Assembly: GCA_023213395.1 (NCBI GenBank)
Contig: CM041465.1
Span: forward strand, 190,967,741-191,031,740
Reading direction: 5' to 3'
DNA: 64,000 nucleotides
From: Cycas panzhihuaensis
Taxonomy: Eukaryota; Cycadophyta
The notes under the pieces are model-generated. The model saw only the letters and a list, made by a program, of their open reading frames with translations, was not told the DNA's origin and did no database searches. This document shows positions 34,877 to 48,574 of the stretch, in pieces. A program made the translations under genes and the position numbers. Each line of letters opens with the position of its first letter. The stretch's first letter is position 1.

Positions 34877-35947
34877 TTAAGTCATACACCAAGGCCATCT
34901 CTAAAATACTCAAACTTTTCCCTACTAAGTATTTTAGTAAAAATGTATACTAGTTATTGATCTATTGGCCTGTATATAAGGTCAATCTCACCATTTTAAA
35001 TATGCTCCTTGATAAAATAAACATGAACCTCAATGTGCTTCATTTCAATATGAAAATTAAGATTCTTAGTCAATTTTAGCACACTTTAGTTATCATAGTA
35101 TAAATTGGTAGAATGTATTTATTCAAGTCTAAGTTCATTAAAAATACTCCTAAGCCATATAGCCTTGGCATTCCATTTATTGTAGCTATGTATTCCACTT
35201 TTGTAGCAGAGAGAATTATATTAGGTTGCTTCTTGTAACTTCATAAGATAACAATTTAACCTAAGGTTGATCTCTGACTATCCTAATAACCAACCTAATC
35301 ATAATTTGAGAACCCATACATAATAAAGTCCCCATTATGTGTGTATTATAAAGTATGTTGTAATGTGACTTTCAAATATTTGAGAATATATTTTATAGGA
35401 TTTTAGTGTCTTTGATTAGGTTAAAACATGAATCGAGAACATGTCTAATATTAGTTAAATAAATAAGACTACCCACCATTGCTTGTAAAAGGTGGAATTT
35501 ACTAAATTTACTTTCTTATCAAGTGATAGTTTAATATTAGTCTCCATTAGGGTAGGTGTAAGTTTGTAGTCTTCTATTATAAATCACTATAAAATATCCT
35601 AAGTGTGTTTTTCTTAAGATATAAATATATTGCTTGATTATTATTGCACCTCAATATCAAGAAAATAGTGGAGAAGTCTAAGATCTATCATCCTAAAGTT
35701 CCTTTTTAAATCCCTTTAGAGACTCTCAATTATAGCAGTATCACTATCAATGATAATTAAATCATCAACATATAATATAATAAAAGTCACATACTAGTTT
35801 TAAACTTTTATATATAAGTTTAGATCTGATGACGATTAATGAAACCCATGTCTCATAAAGTAATCATCAATTTTGTTGAACCACATATGCAGTTCCTACT
35901 TCAAGCTGTACAAAGACTTTTTAAGGTGACAAACCATATGTTATTTA
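34877..35947 (-). pseudogene. M reverse transcriptase (3' part) and RNase H, array copy 1
   Basis: On the minus strand: HLKKSLYSLK, then a stop where Gln is expected, at about 35900-35935; IILYVDDLIII with intact catalytic site at about 35752-35785; the RNase H C-terminus near 35000-35110 reads MKHIEVHVYFIKEHI. Broken by stops and frameshifts. At 35947 the frame is cut by the P insertion; it continues at 50801. Confidence 0.88.
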
Positions 35948-36438
35948 TATTAGAACCTTCATGTTTTAAAGTTAAGTTATGTATTATCTAAACTAACTTT
36001 ACCACTTAATGTGATAAAGTACACAAACATCTTTCTCTAATGTGTGTGTGATGTTGTAACTTAAGGGTCAATGGACCCTTTATTCTTATATTTACATATT
36101 TGTATATTTGTATATATATATGGGACAAGCATCTTTTATACAAAGAGTTTGTGTGAATGTTTAAAAAGTATCAAATATATAGCTCCCTAAAAAGTCTCTA
36201 ACTCTTCTATATATTAAGACTATTTTCTTATGTAGAGAGAGAGAGAGAGAGAGAGAGATGTGATGTACAATTATATTATTCATTTAAATATATGTCAATT
36301 TTATTTTAGAGCTAAGATTAATTTCAACTCCTCCATTGCTAATACTCATATTTGCTTGCTTTTTTTATACTATTGTTTGATACTAATCATCAAGCCCTTA
36401 CTTTTTATTCTCTCTATTAAACCCATTTGTTTCCATTA
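35948..36438 (+). repeat. P 5' LTR, array copy 1
   Basis: 491 bp; the first bases are TATTAGAACC (TG decayed to TA), the end is fixed by the primer site. Contains an (AG)n tract at 36234-36258. Matches 50315-50795 and array copies 41131-41617 and 46307-46797. Confidence 0.88.
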
Positions 36439-36451
36439 TGGTATTAGATCT
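36439..36451 (+). other. P primer-binding site, decayed
   Basis: TGGTATTAGATCT, from TGGTATCAGAGCT. Also at 41618 and 46798 in the other units. Confidence 0.82.
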
Positions 36452-38389
36452 ACTTGGTAGGGGATTACCTATTATTCTAAAGGCTTAGAAGATTGTACCA
36501 AAAACCCTTGATGATGACCTTCACTCTTTGAAGTTGCATTTTGTTCTAGCTTACTCTATCTCTTATGTCAAAATTAATATTTTTAAGGGTTTCAAATCAA
36601 TAAACTTTTTTAATAAAAAATCGAGGTTTATTTTACATTTGCAAGAAGGAAAAGCAGAAGGAAAATTTTTTTCATCATTTTTGTATCAAAGAAATCAATA
36701 TTATAGGTTTTCTTGATTATTAGTGAAGTGTGTTGTAGCCCACACTCTAATTTGAGCTAGCTCTATTATCTTGATTATTATTAAGCACTCTTCTTTTGAT
36801 AAGGAACACTGTCACAGAGAAAAACCTTGGTGGGTATCCTTCTTTTAATAAATTTTGAGGAAAATCCACTCATTGTGATGCAAGAAATGCTATAGAATGA
36901 ATAAGAAGTAGTGTTGGGGCCTATTCAAAAGTCAAACAAAAGATTTCATAGTGTATGGTTCACTCTCAAAGCCATGGCAATTCATATCATACTCCACAAT
37001 TGAGTACTCCTTAAAGCATACATAGAGCATTTTCTTCCTTATTTCATTACCAAAATCTCATGAAAATACTCTAGAACCATGACATTATGTTAAGGATTAT
37101 AGATCCATCAACCTCTAAAACATTTAGTAAGTAAATTGATTAATTTAATCAATGTTTCTTAATTGTATACACATGTTCCCATACAATTTTCATATTTGAA
37201 TGAAAAAAAATATATACTTTTACTTTTGTTTATAACTTTAGGATATAAAATTTAGCATATGCTAAGAATATTCTATTTTTAATCAATTTTATTTTCTAAA
37301 TTTTATTTGTTAAGTGATTTTTCATTATTATTTTATCATGTCTAAAGGTAAATCACTTTAATTTTTGGTTTTTATGTTTGATAAACATATTAAAAAAATT
37401 TCAAGTGTGTTTATCACAGCAAAAAATTGTGATTTGACTTATTTTAGTATATTTATAAAAAAAATCACACTTAAGACTCCCTACATAGTGCCATTCTTAG
37501 TCTTTAATCATTAAATATGACTAAAATCACTTCATATAGATAGAAAATCTTTGTTTTTTTTTTTTTGTGTTAGGAATATTTAAAGTCCTAATGTCTTCTT
37601 GGTGGCCGTTTATCCTTTTATGAAGTGATTAAGATCTTATAAATAATCGTTAGTTTAAAACTAAAGAAGGAATATTCTCCAAGCACCACAAACCAAGTAA
37701 GTATTTTCATTAATACTTGAAGGAATTTCCCAAGTATATTCTAATTTTTTTAAAACTTGAAAAATGTTCTTCAAGCAACAATCACTTTACAAGTACATTT
37801 TTATAAAGTTTTAAGAAATCATCATTTTAACATCAACAACATCTTAAATACAAATCAATTGATTTAATCCACATAATATTTAAATTAATTAAAAAAAAAA
37901 TAGTGGAAGAGACCCAAAAAGATTAAACCTTAACTCTTATCTTGAGATTGGTGCATTCCCTAGGGAACCAACCAATTGTATGGTTAGTGCATAATAATTG
38001 AGACTTATATTATGAGAAAGGAGGTTTAAATATGGTGTTATTAAAGATATAAACTCCAAAGAAAGCATGGTATGATCATGTAGATCAACCTTACTTCACT
38101 TGTTTTAAATTTTGATCTTGGCCAACAATTGGATTTATTAGAAAGAATAAGGTTGAACCAACTCTAAACCTTAGCTCTCCACTTTCATTTATATTCTTTA
38201 GTTGTTGGATCTTTCTAATAAGATTAGTATTATCAATATACCTATGAGTGGAACTTTAATGGAAATAACTTTCAGTCTCCAAGTTAATTATTTAGTTATA
38301 AAGTTTTTTTAAATAACTTAAACAAAATACCTACTGTATGCATACTTAATATAAGTCACATCAAGTTAGTGGACCTGATAACTTTTAAG
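36452..38389 (+). other. P leader and gag start, array copy 1
   Basis: About 1.9 kb, mostly non-coding. The last 190 bases correspond to the P gag N-terminus (see 48575) but carry a 1-bp deletion (AGTTAGTGG against AGTTAAGTGG), shared with copy 2. The frame then runs into E4 reverse transcriptase of unit 2. The open frames at 36260-36460 and 36528-36716 have no family resemblance. Confidence 0.7.
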
Positions 38390-39203
38390 ACTTCTTAATA
38401 GGGATCTAAAGGAGGAGATTTACATGTCACAGGCTTTGAGATTCATTAAGAGAAGCTAGGAGCATTTTGTGTGTCGATTGAAGAAATCACTCTATGGCCT
38501 AAAACAAGCATCATGTACTTAGTATAAGAAGATTTATGCCAAGTTGAAGGAAAAAGGATTTGCTATTTTGGATATAGACCCAAATCTATATGTGAAAAGG
38601 AGTGGGACATCAATAGTAACTATTGTGTTGTATGTGGATGATTTACTCATCAGAGGCAACTGTAATAAGATTATTGTAGGAGTCAAGTCTAATTTGAGAG
38701 CTACATTTTATATGATAGACCTCGGGTAACTTCACTACTTATTGGTTATTCAAGTGAGTCAGATGGAAGATTAGATCATGTTGTTGTAAACACGATATAA
38801 AGAACCTACTAGAAAAGTTTAGGATGTAGGATTGCAAGTTGGTTGTAATACAATATGCTAAGGGCATAAGACTATAGAAACATATGGCCAAATCCTCTAT
38901 AGATGGAATAATGTACCATCAATTGGTAGGGAATTTGATCTATTTGACTCATACCATATTAGATATCACCTATTCTATTGAATTAGTTTCTCAATATATG
39001 TAAAATCCTTAGGAACTACATTGGGTTGTCTTGGGCGATTTTGAAATACTTGAAGGGGACACCCAATCTTGGTCTTGAAGACCATTATGGTAAGGAGATA
39101 AAGTTATATGGCTACACTAATGCTAATTAGGAGGAGACTCTGATGATCGTAATCCCATTACTAGATACATCTTTAGTGTTGATAGTACATCTTTAAATAA
39201 TAA
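38390..39203 (+). pseudogene. E4 reverse transcriptase fragment, array copy 2
   Basis: Begins abruptly at the unit junction. Reads LKKSLYGLKQASCT, a stop, then in the open frame 38544-38729 IDPNLYVKRSGTSIVTIVLY and VDDLLIRGN with intact YVDD. Then frameshifts lead to the same truncated RNase H as copy 1. Almost identical to copy 3 and clearly diverged from copy 1. Confidence 0.88.
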
Positions 39204-39401
39204 TGTTTTATGTCCTCTAGGCTCCTTTCTTAAATTAACATGAGGGTTATATGTCAAACCTCTCTTTAATATAATTCATCCATGTGGCTTATATGCATAA
39301 GCTTTAATAATAGTACATAATATACATGATGTATTTATATGAGAGTTATACTCTCTTTTTAATAAATTAGAGTTATTTCAGATCAAATGCTTATCTTTAC
39401 A
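39204..39401 (+). repeat. E3-type LTR, array copy 2
   Basis: 198 bp, near-identical to 44380-44577. Confidence 0.8.
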
Positions 39402-39622
39402 TTATCTCATTCTTAGATTATCAAAGAATAAAGATCATTTGTCTTTTCTACTTCAAAATTATTTTACGGTATCAGAGCAACTTTGGTCTAGGGTATCTCC
39501 TTGAAGGGACTACTTGATGGGGGCTTCTTGTTGGCCGCTTAAAAAGACTTAGAGAGACCAATGTAGAAGACTTCAAGCTTTACAAAGATTCATCACTCAG
39601 ACTTTGAATCATACCAAACTAT
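39402..39622. other. Spacer with orphan primer-site match, array copy 2
   Basis: At 39469-39481 GGTATCAGAGCAA follows TTTTAC, just as a primer site follows an LTR end. It suggests that this spacer is the end of an older LTR plus the start of its internal region. Repeated at 44644. Confidence 0.55.
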
Positions 39623-41130
39623 TAACAAAGTAGATTAAGAGGGGATAATGAAGAATGAGCTAAATAATATTCACATACATAATAATTTAGATCATAGACA
39701 TATAAGCACACTAAAATATAGAGGAGAGGAAATTAATCCAATCTCTAAAATAGCTTAGATAAAAGTCTACAATATAATAAAACACTCATCTCTCAATCTT
39801 TATCAATACAAGAGATAATTATCTCTATTTATATGTGAGAGATCTCCTCAAGGTTACTACATAATTAACAAGCATCAATCATGTATACACTTATGCAAAC
39901 ATGCCAAGAATAGGGAAGGGGGTCATGGACCCTTAAGTTACAATATGTTATAACACTAGAAAAAGTGTGCACTTATACATTAATTATAAAATACATAATT
40001 AATATATAACTTAATAATAAATCATAAATGTTATAACATCCCCCTTTAATATTTATATTGTTTAGTCATATACCAAGGCCATCTCTAAAATACTCAAACT
40101 TTTCCCTACTAAGTATTTTGGTAAAAATGTATACTAGTTGTTGATCTATTGGCCTATGTATAGGGTCAATCTCACCATTTTATAAATGCTCCTTGATAAA
40201 ATAAACATGAACCTCAATTTGTTTCATTTCAATATGAAAATTAAGATTCTTAGTCAACTTTAGCACACTTTAGTTACCATAGTATAAATTGGTAGGATGT
40301 GTCTACTCAAGTCAAAGTTCATTAATAATACTCCTAAGCCATATAGCCTTGGCATTCCATTTATTATATCTATGCATTCCACTTTTTAGCGAGAGAGAAT
40401 TATATTAGGTTGCTTCTTGTAACTTCATAAGATAACAATTAACCTACGGTTGATCTCTGACTATCCTAACAACCAACCTAATCACAATTTGAGAAACCAT
40501 ACATAGTAAAGTCCTCATTATGTATGTATTATAAAGCATGTTGTAATGTACCTTTCAAATATTTGAGAATATATTTTATAAGATTTTAATGTCTTTGATT
40601 AGGTTAAAACATGAATCGAGAACATGTCTAATATTAGTTAAATAAATAAGACTACCCACCATTACTTGTAAAAGGTGGAATTTACTAATTTTGCTTCCTT
40701 ATCAAGTGATAGTTTAATATTAGTCTCCATTAGGATATGTGTAAGTTTGTAGTCTTCTATTATAAATCACTATAAAATATCCTAAGTGTGTTTTACTTAT
40801 GATATAAATATATTGCTTGGTTATTATTACACCTCAATATCAAGAAAATAGTGAAGAAGTCTAAGATCTATCATCCTAAAGTTCCTTTTTAAATCCCTTT
40901 AAAGACTCTCAACTATAGCAGTATCACTATCAATGATAATTAAATCATCAGCATATAATATAATAAAAGTCACATACTAGTTTTAAACTTTTATATATAA
41001 GTTTAAATCTGATGAGGATTAATGAAACCCATGCCTCACAAAGTAATCATCAATTTTGGAGAACCACATATGCAGTTCCTACTTCAAGCTGTACAAAGAC
41101 TTTTTAAGGTGACAAACCATATGTTATTTA
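39623..41130 (-). pseudogene. M left end, array copy 2 (LTR 39623-40038, then RNase H and reverse transcriptase)
   Basis: Same content as copy 1. At about 40937-40960 the minus strand reads Y-A-D-D instead of Y-V-D-D; copies 1 and 3 keep Val, so the change arose after duplication. Purine tract at 40039-40050. Confidence 0.85.
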
Positions 41131-43561
41131 TATTAGAACCTTCATGTTTTAAAGTTAAGTTATGTATTATCTAAACTAACTTTACCACTTAATGTGATAA
41201 AGTACACAAACACCTTTCTCTAATGTGTGTGTGATGTTGTAACTTAAGGGTCAATGGACCCTTCATTCTTATATTTACATATTTGTATATTTGTATATAT
41301 ATATGGGACAAGCGTCTTTTATACAAAGAGTTTATGTGAATGTTTAACAAGTATCAAATATATAGCTCCCTAAAAAGTCTCTAACTCTTCTATATATTAA
41401 GACTATTTTCTTATGTAGAGAGAGAGAGAGAGAGAGAGATGTGATGTAAAATTATATTATTCATTTGAATATATGTCAATTTTATTTTAGAGCTAAGATT
41501 AATTTCAACTCCTCCATTGCTAGTACTCATATTTGCTTGCCTTTTTTATATTATTGTTTGATACTAATCATCAAGCCCTTACTTTTTATTCTCTATTAAA
41601 CCCATTTGTTTCCATTATGGTATTAGATCTACTTGGTAGGGGATTACCTATTATTCTAAAGGCTTAGAAGATTGTACCAAAAACCCTTGATGATGACCTT
41701 CACTCTTTGAAGTTGCATTTTGTTCTAGCTTACTCTATCTCTTATGTCAAAATTAATATTTTTAAGGGTTTCAAATCAATAAACTTTTTTAATAAAAAAA
41801 TCTGAGGTTTATTTTACATTTGCAAGAAGGAAAACAGAAGGAAAATTTTTTTTCATCATTTTTTGTATCAAAGAAATCAATATTATAGGTTTTCTTGATT
41901 ATTAGTGAAGTGTGTTGTAGCCCACACTCTAATTTGAGCTAGCTCTATTATCTTGATTATTATTAAGCACTCTTCTTTTGATAAGGAACACTGTCACAGA
42001 GAAAAACCTTGGTGGGTATCCTTCTTTTAATAAATTTTGAGGAAAATCCACTCATTGTGATGCAAGAAATGCTATAGAATGAATAAGAAGTAGTGTTGGG
42101 GCCTATTCAAAAGTCAAACAAAAGATTTCATAGTGTATGGTTCACTCTCAAAGCCATGGCAATTCATATCATACTCCAATTGAGTACTCCTTAAAGCATA
42201 CATAGAGCATTTTCTTCCTTATTTCATTACCAAAATCTCATGAAAATACTCTAGAACCATGACATTATGTTAAGGATTATAGATCCATCAACCTCTAAAA
42301 CATTTAGTAAGTAAATTGATTAATTTAATCAATGTTTCTTAATTGTATACACATGTTCCCATACAATTTTCATATTTGAATGAAAAAAAATATATACTTT
42401 TACTTTTGTTTATAACTTTAGGATATAAAATTTAGCATATGCTAAGAATATTCTATTTTTAATCAATTTTATTTTCTAAATTTTATTTGTTAAGTGATTT
42501 TTCATTATTATTTTATCATGTCTAAAGGTAAATCACTTTAATTTTTGGTTTTTATGTTTGATAAACATATTAAAAAAATTTCAAGTGTGTTTATCACAGC
42601 AAAAAATTGTGATTTGACTTATTTTAGTATATTTATAAAAAAAATCACACTTAAGACTCCCTACATAGTGCCATTCTTAGTCTTTAATCATTAAATATGA
42701 CTAAAATCACTTCATATAGATAGAAAATCTTTTTTTTTTTTGTGTTAGGAATATTTAAAGTCCTAATGTCTTCTTGGTGGCCGTTTATCCTTTTATGAAG
42801 TGATTAAGATCTTATAAATAATCGTTAGTTTAAAACTAAAGAAGGAATATTCTCCAAGCACCACAAACCAAGTAAGTATTTTCATTAATACTTGAAGGAA
42901 TTTCCCAAGTATATTCTAATTTTTTTAAAACTTGAAAAATGTTCTTCAAGCAACAATCACTTTACAAGTACATTTTTATAAAGTTTTAAGAAATCATCAT
43001 TTTAACATCAACAACATCTTAAATACAAATCAATTGATTTAATCCACATAATATTTAAATTAATTAAAAAAAAAATAGTGGAAGAGACCCAAAAAGATTA
43101 AACCTTAACTCTTATCTTGAGATTGGTGCATTCCCTAGGGAACCAACCAATTGTATGGTTAGTGCATAATAATTGAGACTTATATTATGAGAAAGGAGGT
43201 TTAAATATGGTGTTATTAAAGATATAAACTCCAAAAGCATGGTATGATCATGTAGATCAACCTTACTTCACTTGTTTTAAATTTTGATCTTGGCCAACAA
43301 TTGGATTTATTAGAAAGAATAAGGTTGAACCAACTCTAAACCTTAGCTCTCCACTTTCATTTATATTCTTTAGTTGTTGGATCTTTCTAATAAGATTAGT
43401 ATTATCAATATACCTATGAGTGGAACTTTAATGGAAATAACTTTCAGTCTCCAAGTTAATTATTTAGTTATAAAGTTTTTTTAAATAACTTAAACAAAAT
43501 ACCTACTGTATGCATACTTAATATAAGTCACATCAAGTTAGTGGACCTGATAACTTTTAAG
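41131..43561 (+). repeat. P left end, array copy 2 (LTR 41131-41617, leader, gag start)
   Basis: Up to 41551 its variants match copy 3 (for example GTACTCAT and CCTTTTTTATAT); from 41728 on they match copy 1 (GTTCTAGCTT, GATGCAAGAAATGCTATAG). This is the recombinant part of the array. (AG)n tract at about 41418-41439. Confidence 0.88.
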
Positions 43562-44379
43562 ACTTCTTAATAGGGATCTAAAGGAGGAGATTTACATGTC
43601 ACAGGCTTTGAGATTCATTAAGAGAAGCTAGGAGCATTTTGTGTGTCGATTGAAGAAATCACTCTATGGCCTAAAACAAGCATCATGTACTTAGTATAAG
43701 AAGATTTATGCCAAGTTGAAGGAAAAAGGATTTGCTATTTTGGATATAGACCCAAATCTATATGTGAAAAGGAGTGGGACATCAATAGTAACTATTGTGT
43801 TGTATGTGGATGATTTACTCATCAGAGGCAACTGTAATAAGATTATTGTAGGAGTCAAGTCTAATTTGAGAGCTACATTTTATATGATAGACCTCGGGTA
43901 ACTTCACTACTTATTGGTTATTCAAGTGAGTCAGATGGAAGATTAGATCATGTTGTTGTAAACACAGTATATAAAGAACCTATTAGAAAAGTTTAGGATG
44001 TAGGATTGCAAGTTGGTTGTAATACAATATGCTAAGGGCATAAGACTATAGAAACATATGGCCAAATCCTCTATAGATGGAATAATGTACCATCAATTGG
44101 TAGGGAATTTGATCTATTTGACTCATACCATATTAGATATCACCTATTCTATTGAATTAGTTTCTCAATATATGTAAAATCCTTAGGAACTACATTGGGT
44201 TGTACTGGAGCAGATTTTGAAATACTTGAAGGGGACACCCAATCTTGGTCTTGAAGACCATTATGGTAAGGAGATAAAGTTATATGGCTACACTAATGCT
44301 AATTAGGAGGAGACTCTGATGATCGTAATCCCATTACTAGATACATCTTTAGTGTTGATAGTACATCTTTAAATAATAA
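43562..44379 (+). pseudogene. E4 reverse transcriptase fragment, array copy 3
   Basis: Same as 38390-39203, with the same intact VDDLLIRGN in the open frame 43716-43901. A few differences from copy 2 lie after about 43960. No start, no stop of its own, truncated RNase H. Confidence 0.88.
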
Positions 44380-44577
44380 TGTTTTATGTCCTCTAGGCTC
44401 CTTTCTTAAATTAACATGAGGGTTATATGTCAAACCTCTCTTTAATATAATTCATCCATGTGGCTTATATGCATAAGCTTTAATAATAGTACATAATATA
44501 CATGATGTATTTATATGAGAGTTATACTCTCTTTTTAATAAATTAGAGTTATTTCAGATCAAATGCTTATCTTTACA
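44380..44577 (+). repeat. E3-type LTR, array copy 3
   Basis: 198 bp, see 34063-34260. Confidence 0.8.
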
Positions 44578-44798
44578 TTATCTCATTCTTAGATTATCAA
44601 AGAATAAAGATCATTTGTCTTTTCTACTTCAAAATTATTTTACGGTATCAGAGCAACTTTGGTCTAGGGTATCTCCTTGAAGGGACTACTTGATGGGGGC
44701 TTCTTGTTGGCCGCTTAAAAAGACTTAGAGAGACCAATGTAGAAGACTTCAAGCTTTACAAAGATTCATCACTCAGACTTTGAATCATACCAAACTAT
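44578..44798. other. Spacer with orphan primer-site match, array copy 3
   Basis: GGTATCAGAGCAAC at 44644-44657; same as copy 2. Confidence 0.55.
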
Positions 44799-46306
44799 TA
44801 ACAAAGTAGATTAAGAGGGGATAATGAAGAATGAGCTAAATAATATTCACATACATAATAATTTAGATCATAGACATATAAGCACACTAAAATATAGAGG
44901 AGAGGAAATTAATCCAATCTCTAAAATAGCTTAGATAAAAGTCTACAATATAATAAAACACTCATCTCTCAATCTTTATCAATACAAGAGATAATTATCT
45001 CTATTTATATGTGAGAGATCTCCCCTCAAGGTTACTACATAATTAACAAGCATCAATCATGTATACACTTATGCAAACATGCCAAGAATAGGGAAGGGGG
45101 TCATGGACCCTTAAGTTACAATATGTTATAACACTAGAAAAAGTGTGCACTTATACATTAATTATAAAATACATAATTAATATATAACTTAATAATAAAT
45201 CATAAATGTTATAACATCCCCCTTTAATATTTATATTGTTTAGTCATATACCAAGGCCATCTCTAAAATACTCAAACTTTTCCCTACTAAGTATTTTGGT
45301 AAAAATGTATACTAGTTGTTGATCTATTGGCCTATGTATAGGGTCAATCTCACCATTTTATAAATGCTCCTTGATAAAATAAACATGAACCTCAATTTGT
45401 TTCATTTCAATATGAAAATTAAGATTCTTAGTCAACTTTAGCACACTTTAGTTACCATAGTATAAATTGGTAGGATGTGTCTACTCAAGTCAAAGTTCAT
45501 TAATAATACTCCTAAGCCATATAGCCTTGGCATTCCATTTATTATATCTATGCATTCCACTTTTTAGCGAGAGAATTATATTAGGTTGCTTCTTGTAACT
45601 TCATAAGATAACAATTAACCTACGGTTGATCTCTGACTATCCTAACAACCAACCTAATCACAATTTGAGAAACCATACATAGTAAAGTCCTCATTATGTA
45701 TGTATTATAAAGCATGTTGTAATGTACCTTTCAAATATTTGAGAATATATTTTATAAGATTTTAATGTCTTTGATTAGGTTAAAACATGAATCGAGAACA
45801 TGTCTAATATTAGTTAAATAAATAAGACTACCCACCATTACTTGTAAAAGGTGGAATTTACTAATTTTGCTTCCTTATCAAGTGATAGTTTAATATTAGT
45901 CTCCATTAGGATATGTGTAAGTTTGTAGTCTTCTATTATAAATCACTATAAAATATCCTAAGTGTGTTTTACTTATGATATAAATATATTGCTTGGTTAT
46001 TATTACACCTCAATATCAAGAAAATAGTGAAGAAGTCTAAGATCTATCATCCTAAAGTTCCTTTTTAAATCCCTTTAAAGACTCTCAACTATAGCAGTAT
46101 CACTATCAATGATAATTAAATCATCAACATATAATATAATAAAAGTCACATACTAGTTTTAAACTTTTATATATAAGTTTAAATCTTATGAGGATTAATG
46201 AAACCCATGCCTCACAAAGTAATCATCAATTTTGGAGAACCACATATGCAGTTCCTACTTCAAGCTGTACAAAGACTTTTTAAGGTGACAAACCATATGT
46301 TATTTA
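44799..46306 (-). pseudogene. M left end, array copy 3 (LTR 44799-45216, then RNase H and reverse transcriptase)
   Basis: Same content as copies 1 and 2, with the catalytic Y-V-D-D retained at about 46115-46138. Purine tract at 45217-45228. Confidence 0.85.
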
Positions 46307-48574
46307 TATTAGAACCTTCATGTTTTAAAGTTAAGTTATGTATTATCTAAACTAACTTTACCACTTAATGTGATAAAGTACACAAACACCTTTCTCTAAT
46401 GTGTGTGTGATGTTGTAACAAGGGTCAATGGACCCTTCATTCTTATATTTACATATTTGTATATTTGTATATATATATGGGACAAGCGTCTTTTATACAA
46501 AGAGTTTATGTGAATGTTTAACAAGTATCAAATATATAGCTCCCTAAAAAGTCTCTAACTCTTCTATATATTAAGACTATTTTCTTATGTAGAGAGAGAG
46601 AGAGAGAGAGAGAGAGATGTGATGTAAAATTATATTATTCATTTGAATATATGTCAATTTTATTTTAGAGCTAAGATTAATTTCAACTCCTCCATTGCTA
46701 GTACTCATATTTGCTTGCCTTTTTTATATTATTGTTTGATACTAATCATCAAGCCCTTACTTTTTATTCTCTCTATTAAACCCATTTGTTTCCATTATGG
46801 TATTAGATCTACTTGGTAGGGGATTACCTATTATTCTAAAGGCTTAGAAGATTGTACCAAAAACCCTTGATGATGACCTTCACTCTTTGAAGTTGCATTT
46901 TGTTCTAACTTACTCTATCTCTTATCTCAAAATTAATATTTTTAAGGGTTTCAAATCAACAAACTTTTAAAAAAAAAAAATCTGAGGTTTATTTTACATT
47001 TGCAAGAAGGAAAATAGAAGGAAATCTTTTTTTCATCATTTTTTGTATCAAATAAATTAATATTATAGGTTTTCTTGATTATTAGTAAAGTGTGTTGTAG
47101 TCCACACTCTAATTCGAGCTAGCTCTATTATCTTGATTATTATTAAGCACTCTTCTTTTGATAAGGAACACTGTCACAGAGAAAAACCTTGGTGGGTATC
47201 CTTCTTTTAATAAATTTTTAGGAAAATCCACTCATTGTAAAGTAAGAAATGCTGTAGAATAAATAAGAAGTAGTGTTGGGGACTATTCAAAAATCAAACA
47301 AAAGATTTCATAGTGTATGGTTCACTCTCAAAGCCATGGCAATTCGTATCATACTCCATAATTGAGTACTCCTTAAAGCATACATATAGCTTTTTCTTTC
47401 TTATTTCATCACCAAAATCTCATGAAAATACTCTAGAATCATGACATTGTGTTAAGGATTATAGATCCATCGACCTCTAAAAATTTTAGTAAGTAAATTG
47501 ATCAATTTGATCAATGTTTCTTAATTGTATACACATGTTCCCATACGATTTTCATATTTGAATGAAAAAAAAAAATTATTCTTTTACTTTTGTTTATAAC
47601 TTTAGGATATAAAATTTAGCATATGCTAAGAATATTCTATTTTTAATCAATTTTATTTTCTAAATTTTATTTGTTAAGTGTTTTTTCATTATTATTTTAT
47701 CATCTCTAAAGGTAAATCACTTTAATTTTTGGTTTTTAAATTTGATAAACATATTTATAAAATTACAAGTGTGTTTATCACATTAAAAATTTGTGATTTG
47801 ACTTATTTTAGTATATTTATTAAAAAATCACACTTGTATATATTTTAAAACTCCCTACATAGTGCTATTCTTAGTCTTTAATCATTAAAAATGACTAAAA
47901 ATCACTTCATATAGATAGAAAATCTTTTTTTTTTTTTTTGTTAGGACTAATTTAAAGTCCTAATGTCTTCTTGGTAGGTGTTTATCCTTTTATGAAGTGA
48001 TTAAAATTTTATAAATAATCATTAGTTTAACACTAAAGAAGGAATATTCTCCAAGCACCACAAACCAAGTAAGTCTTTTCATTAATACTTGAAGGAATTT
48101 CCCAAGTATATTCTAGTTTTTTTAAAACTTGAAAAGTGTTCTTCAAGTAACAATCACTTTACAAGTACATTTTTATCAAGTTTTAAGCAAGCATCATTTC
48201 AACATCAACAACATCTCAAATACAAATCAATTGATTTAATCCACATAATATTTAAATTAATTAAAAAAAAAATAGTGGAAGAGACCCAAAAAAGATTAAA
48301 CCTTATCTCTTATCTTGAGATTGGTGTATTCCCTAGGGAACCAACTAATTGTATGGTTAGTGCATAATAATTGAGACTTATATTGTGAGAAAGGAGGTTT
48401 AAATATGATGTTATTAGAGATATAAACTCCAAAGAAAGCATGGTATGATCATGTAGATCAACCTTATCTCACTTGTTTTAAATTTTGATCTTGACCAACT
48501 ATTGGATTTATTAGAAAGAATAAGGTTGAACCAACTCTAAAGCTTAGCCCTCCACTTTCATTTATATTCTTTAG
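46307..48574 (+). repeat. P left end, array copy 3 (LTR 46307-46797, primer site, leader)
   Basis: The leader (46798-48574) differs at many sites from the near-identical pair 36452-38389 and 41618-43561. This copy is the one that is continuous with the P gag. (AG)n tract at about 46592-46617. The open frame at 48089-48367 lies in the leader and shows no family resemblance. Confidence 0.82.
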
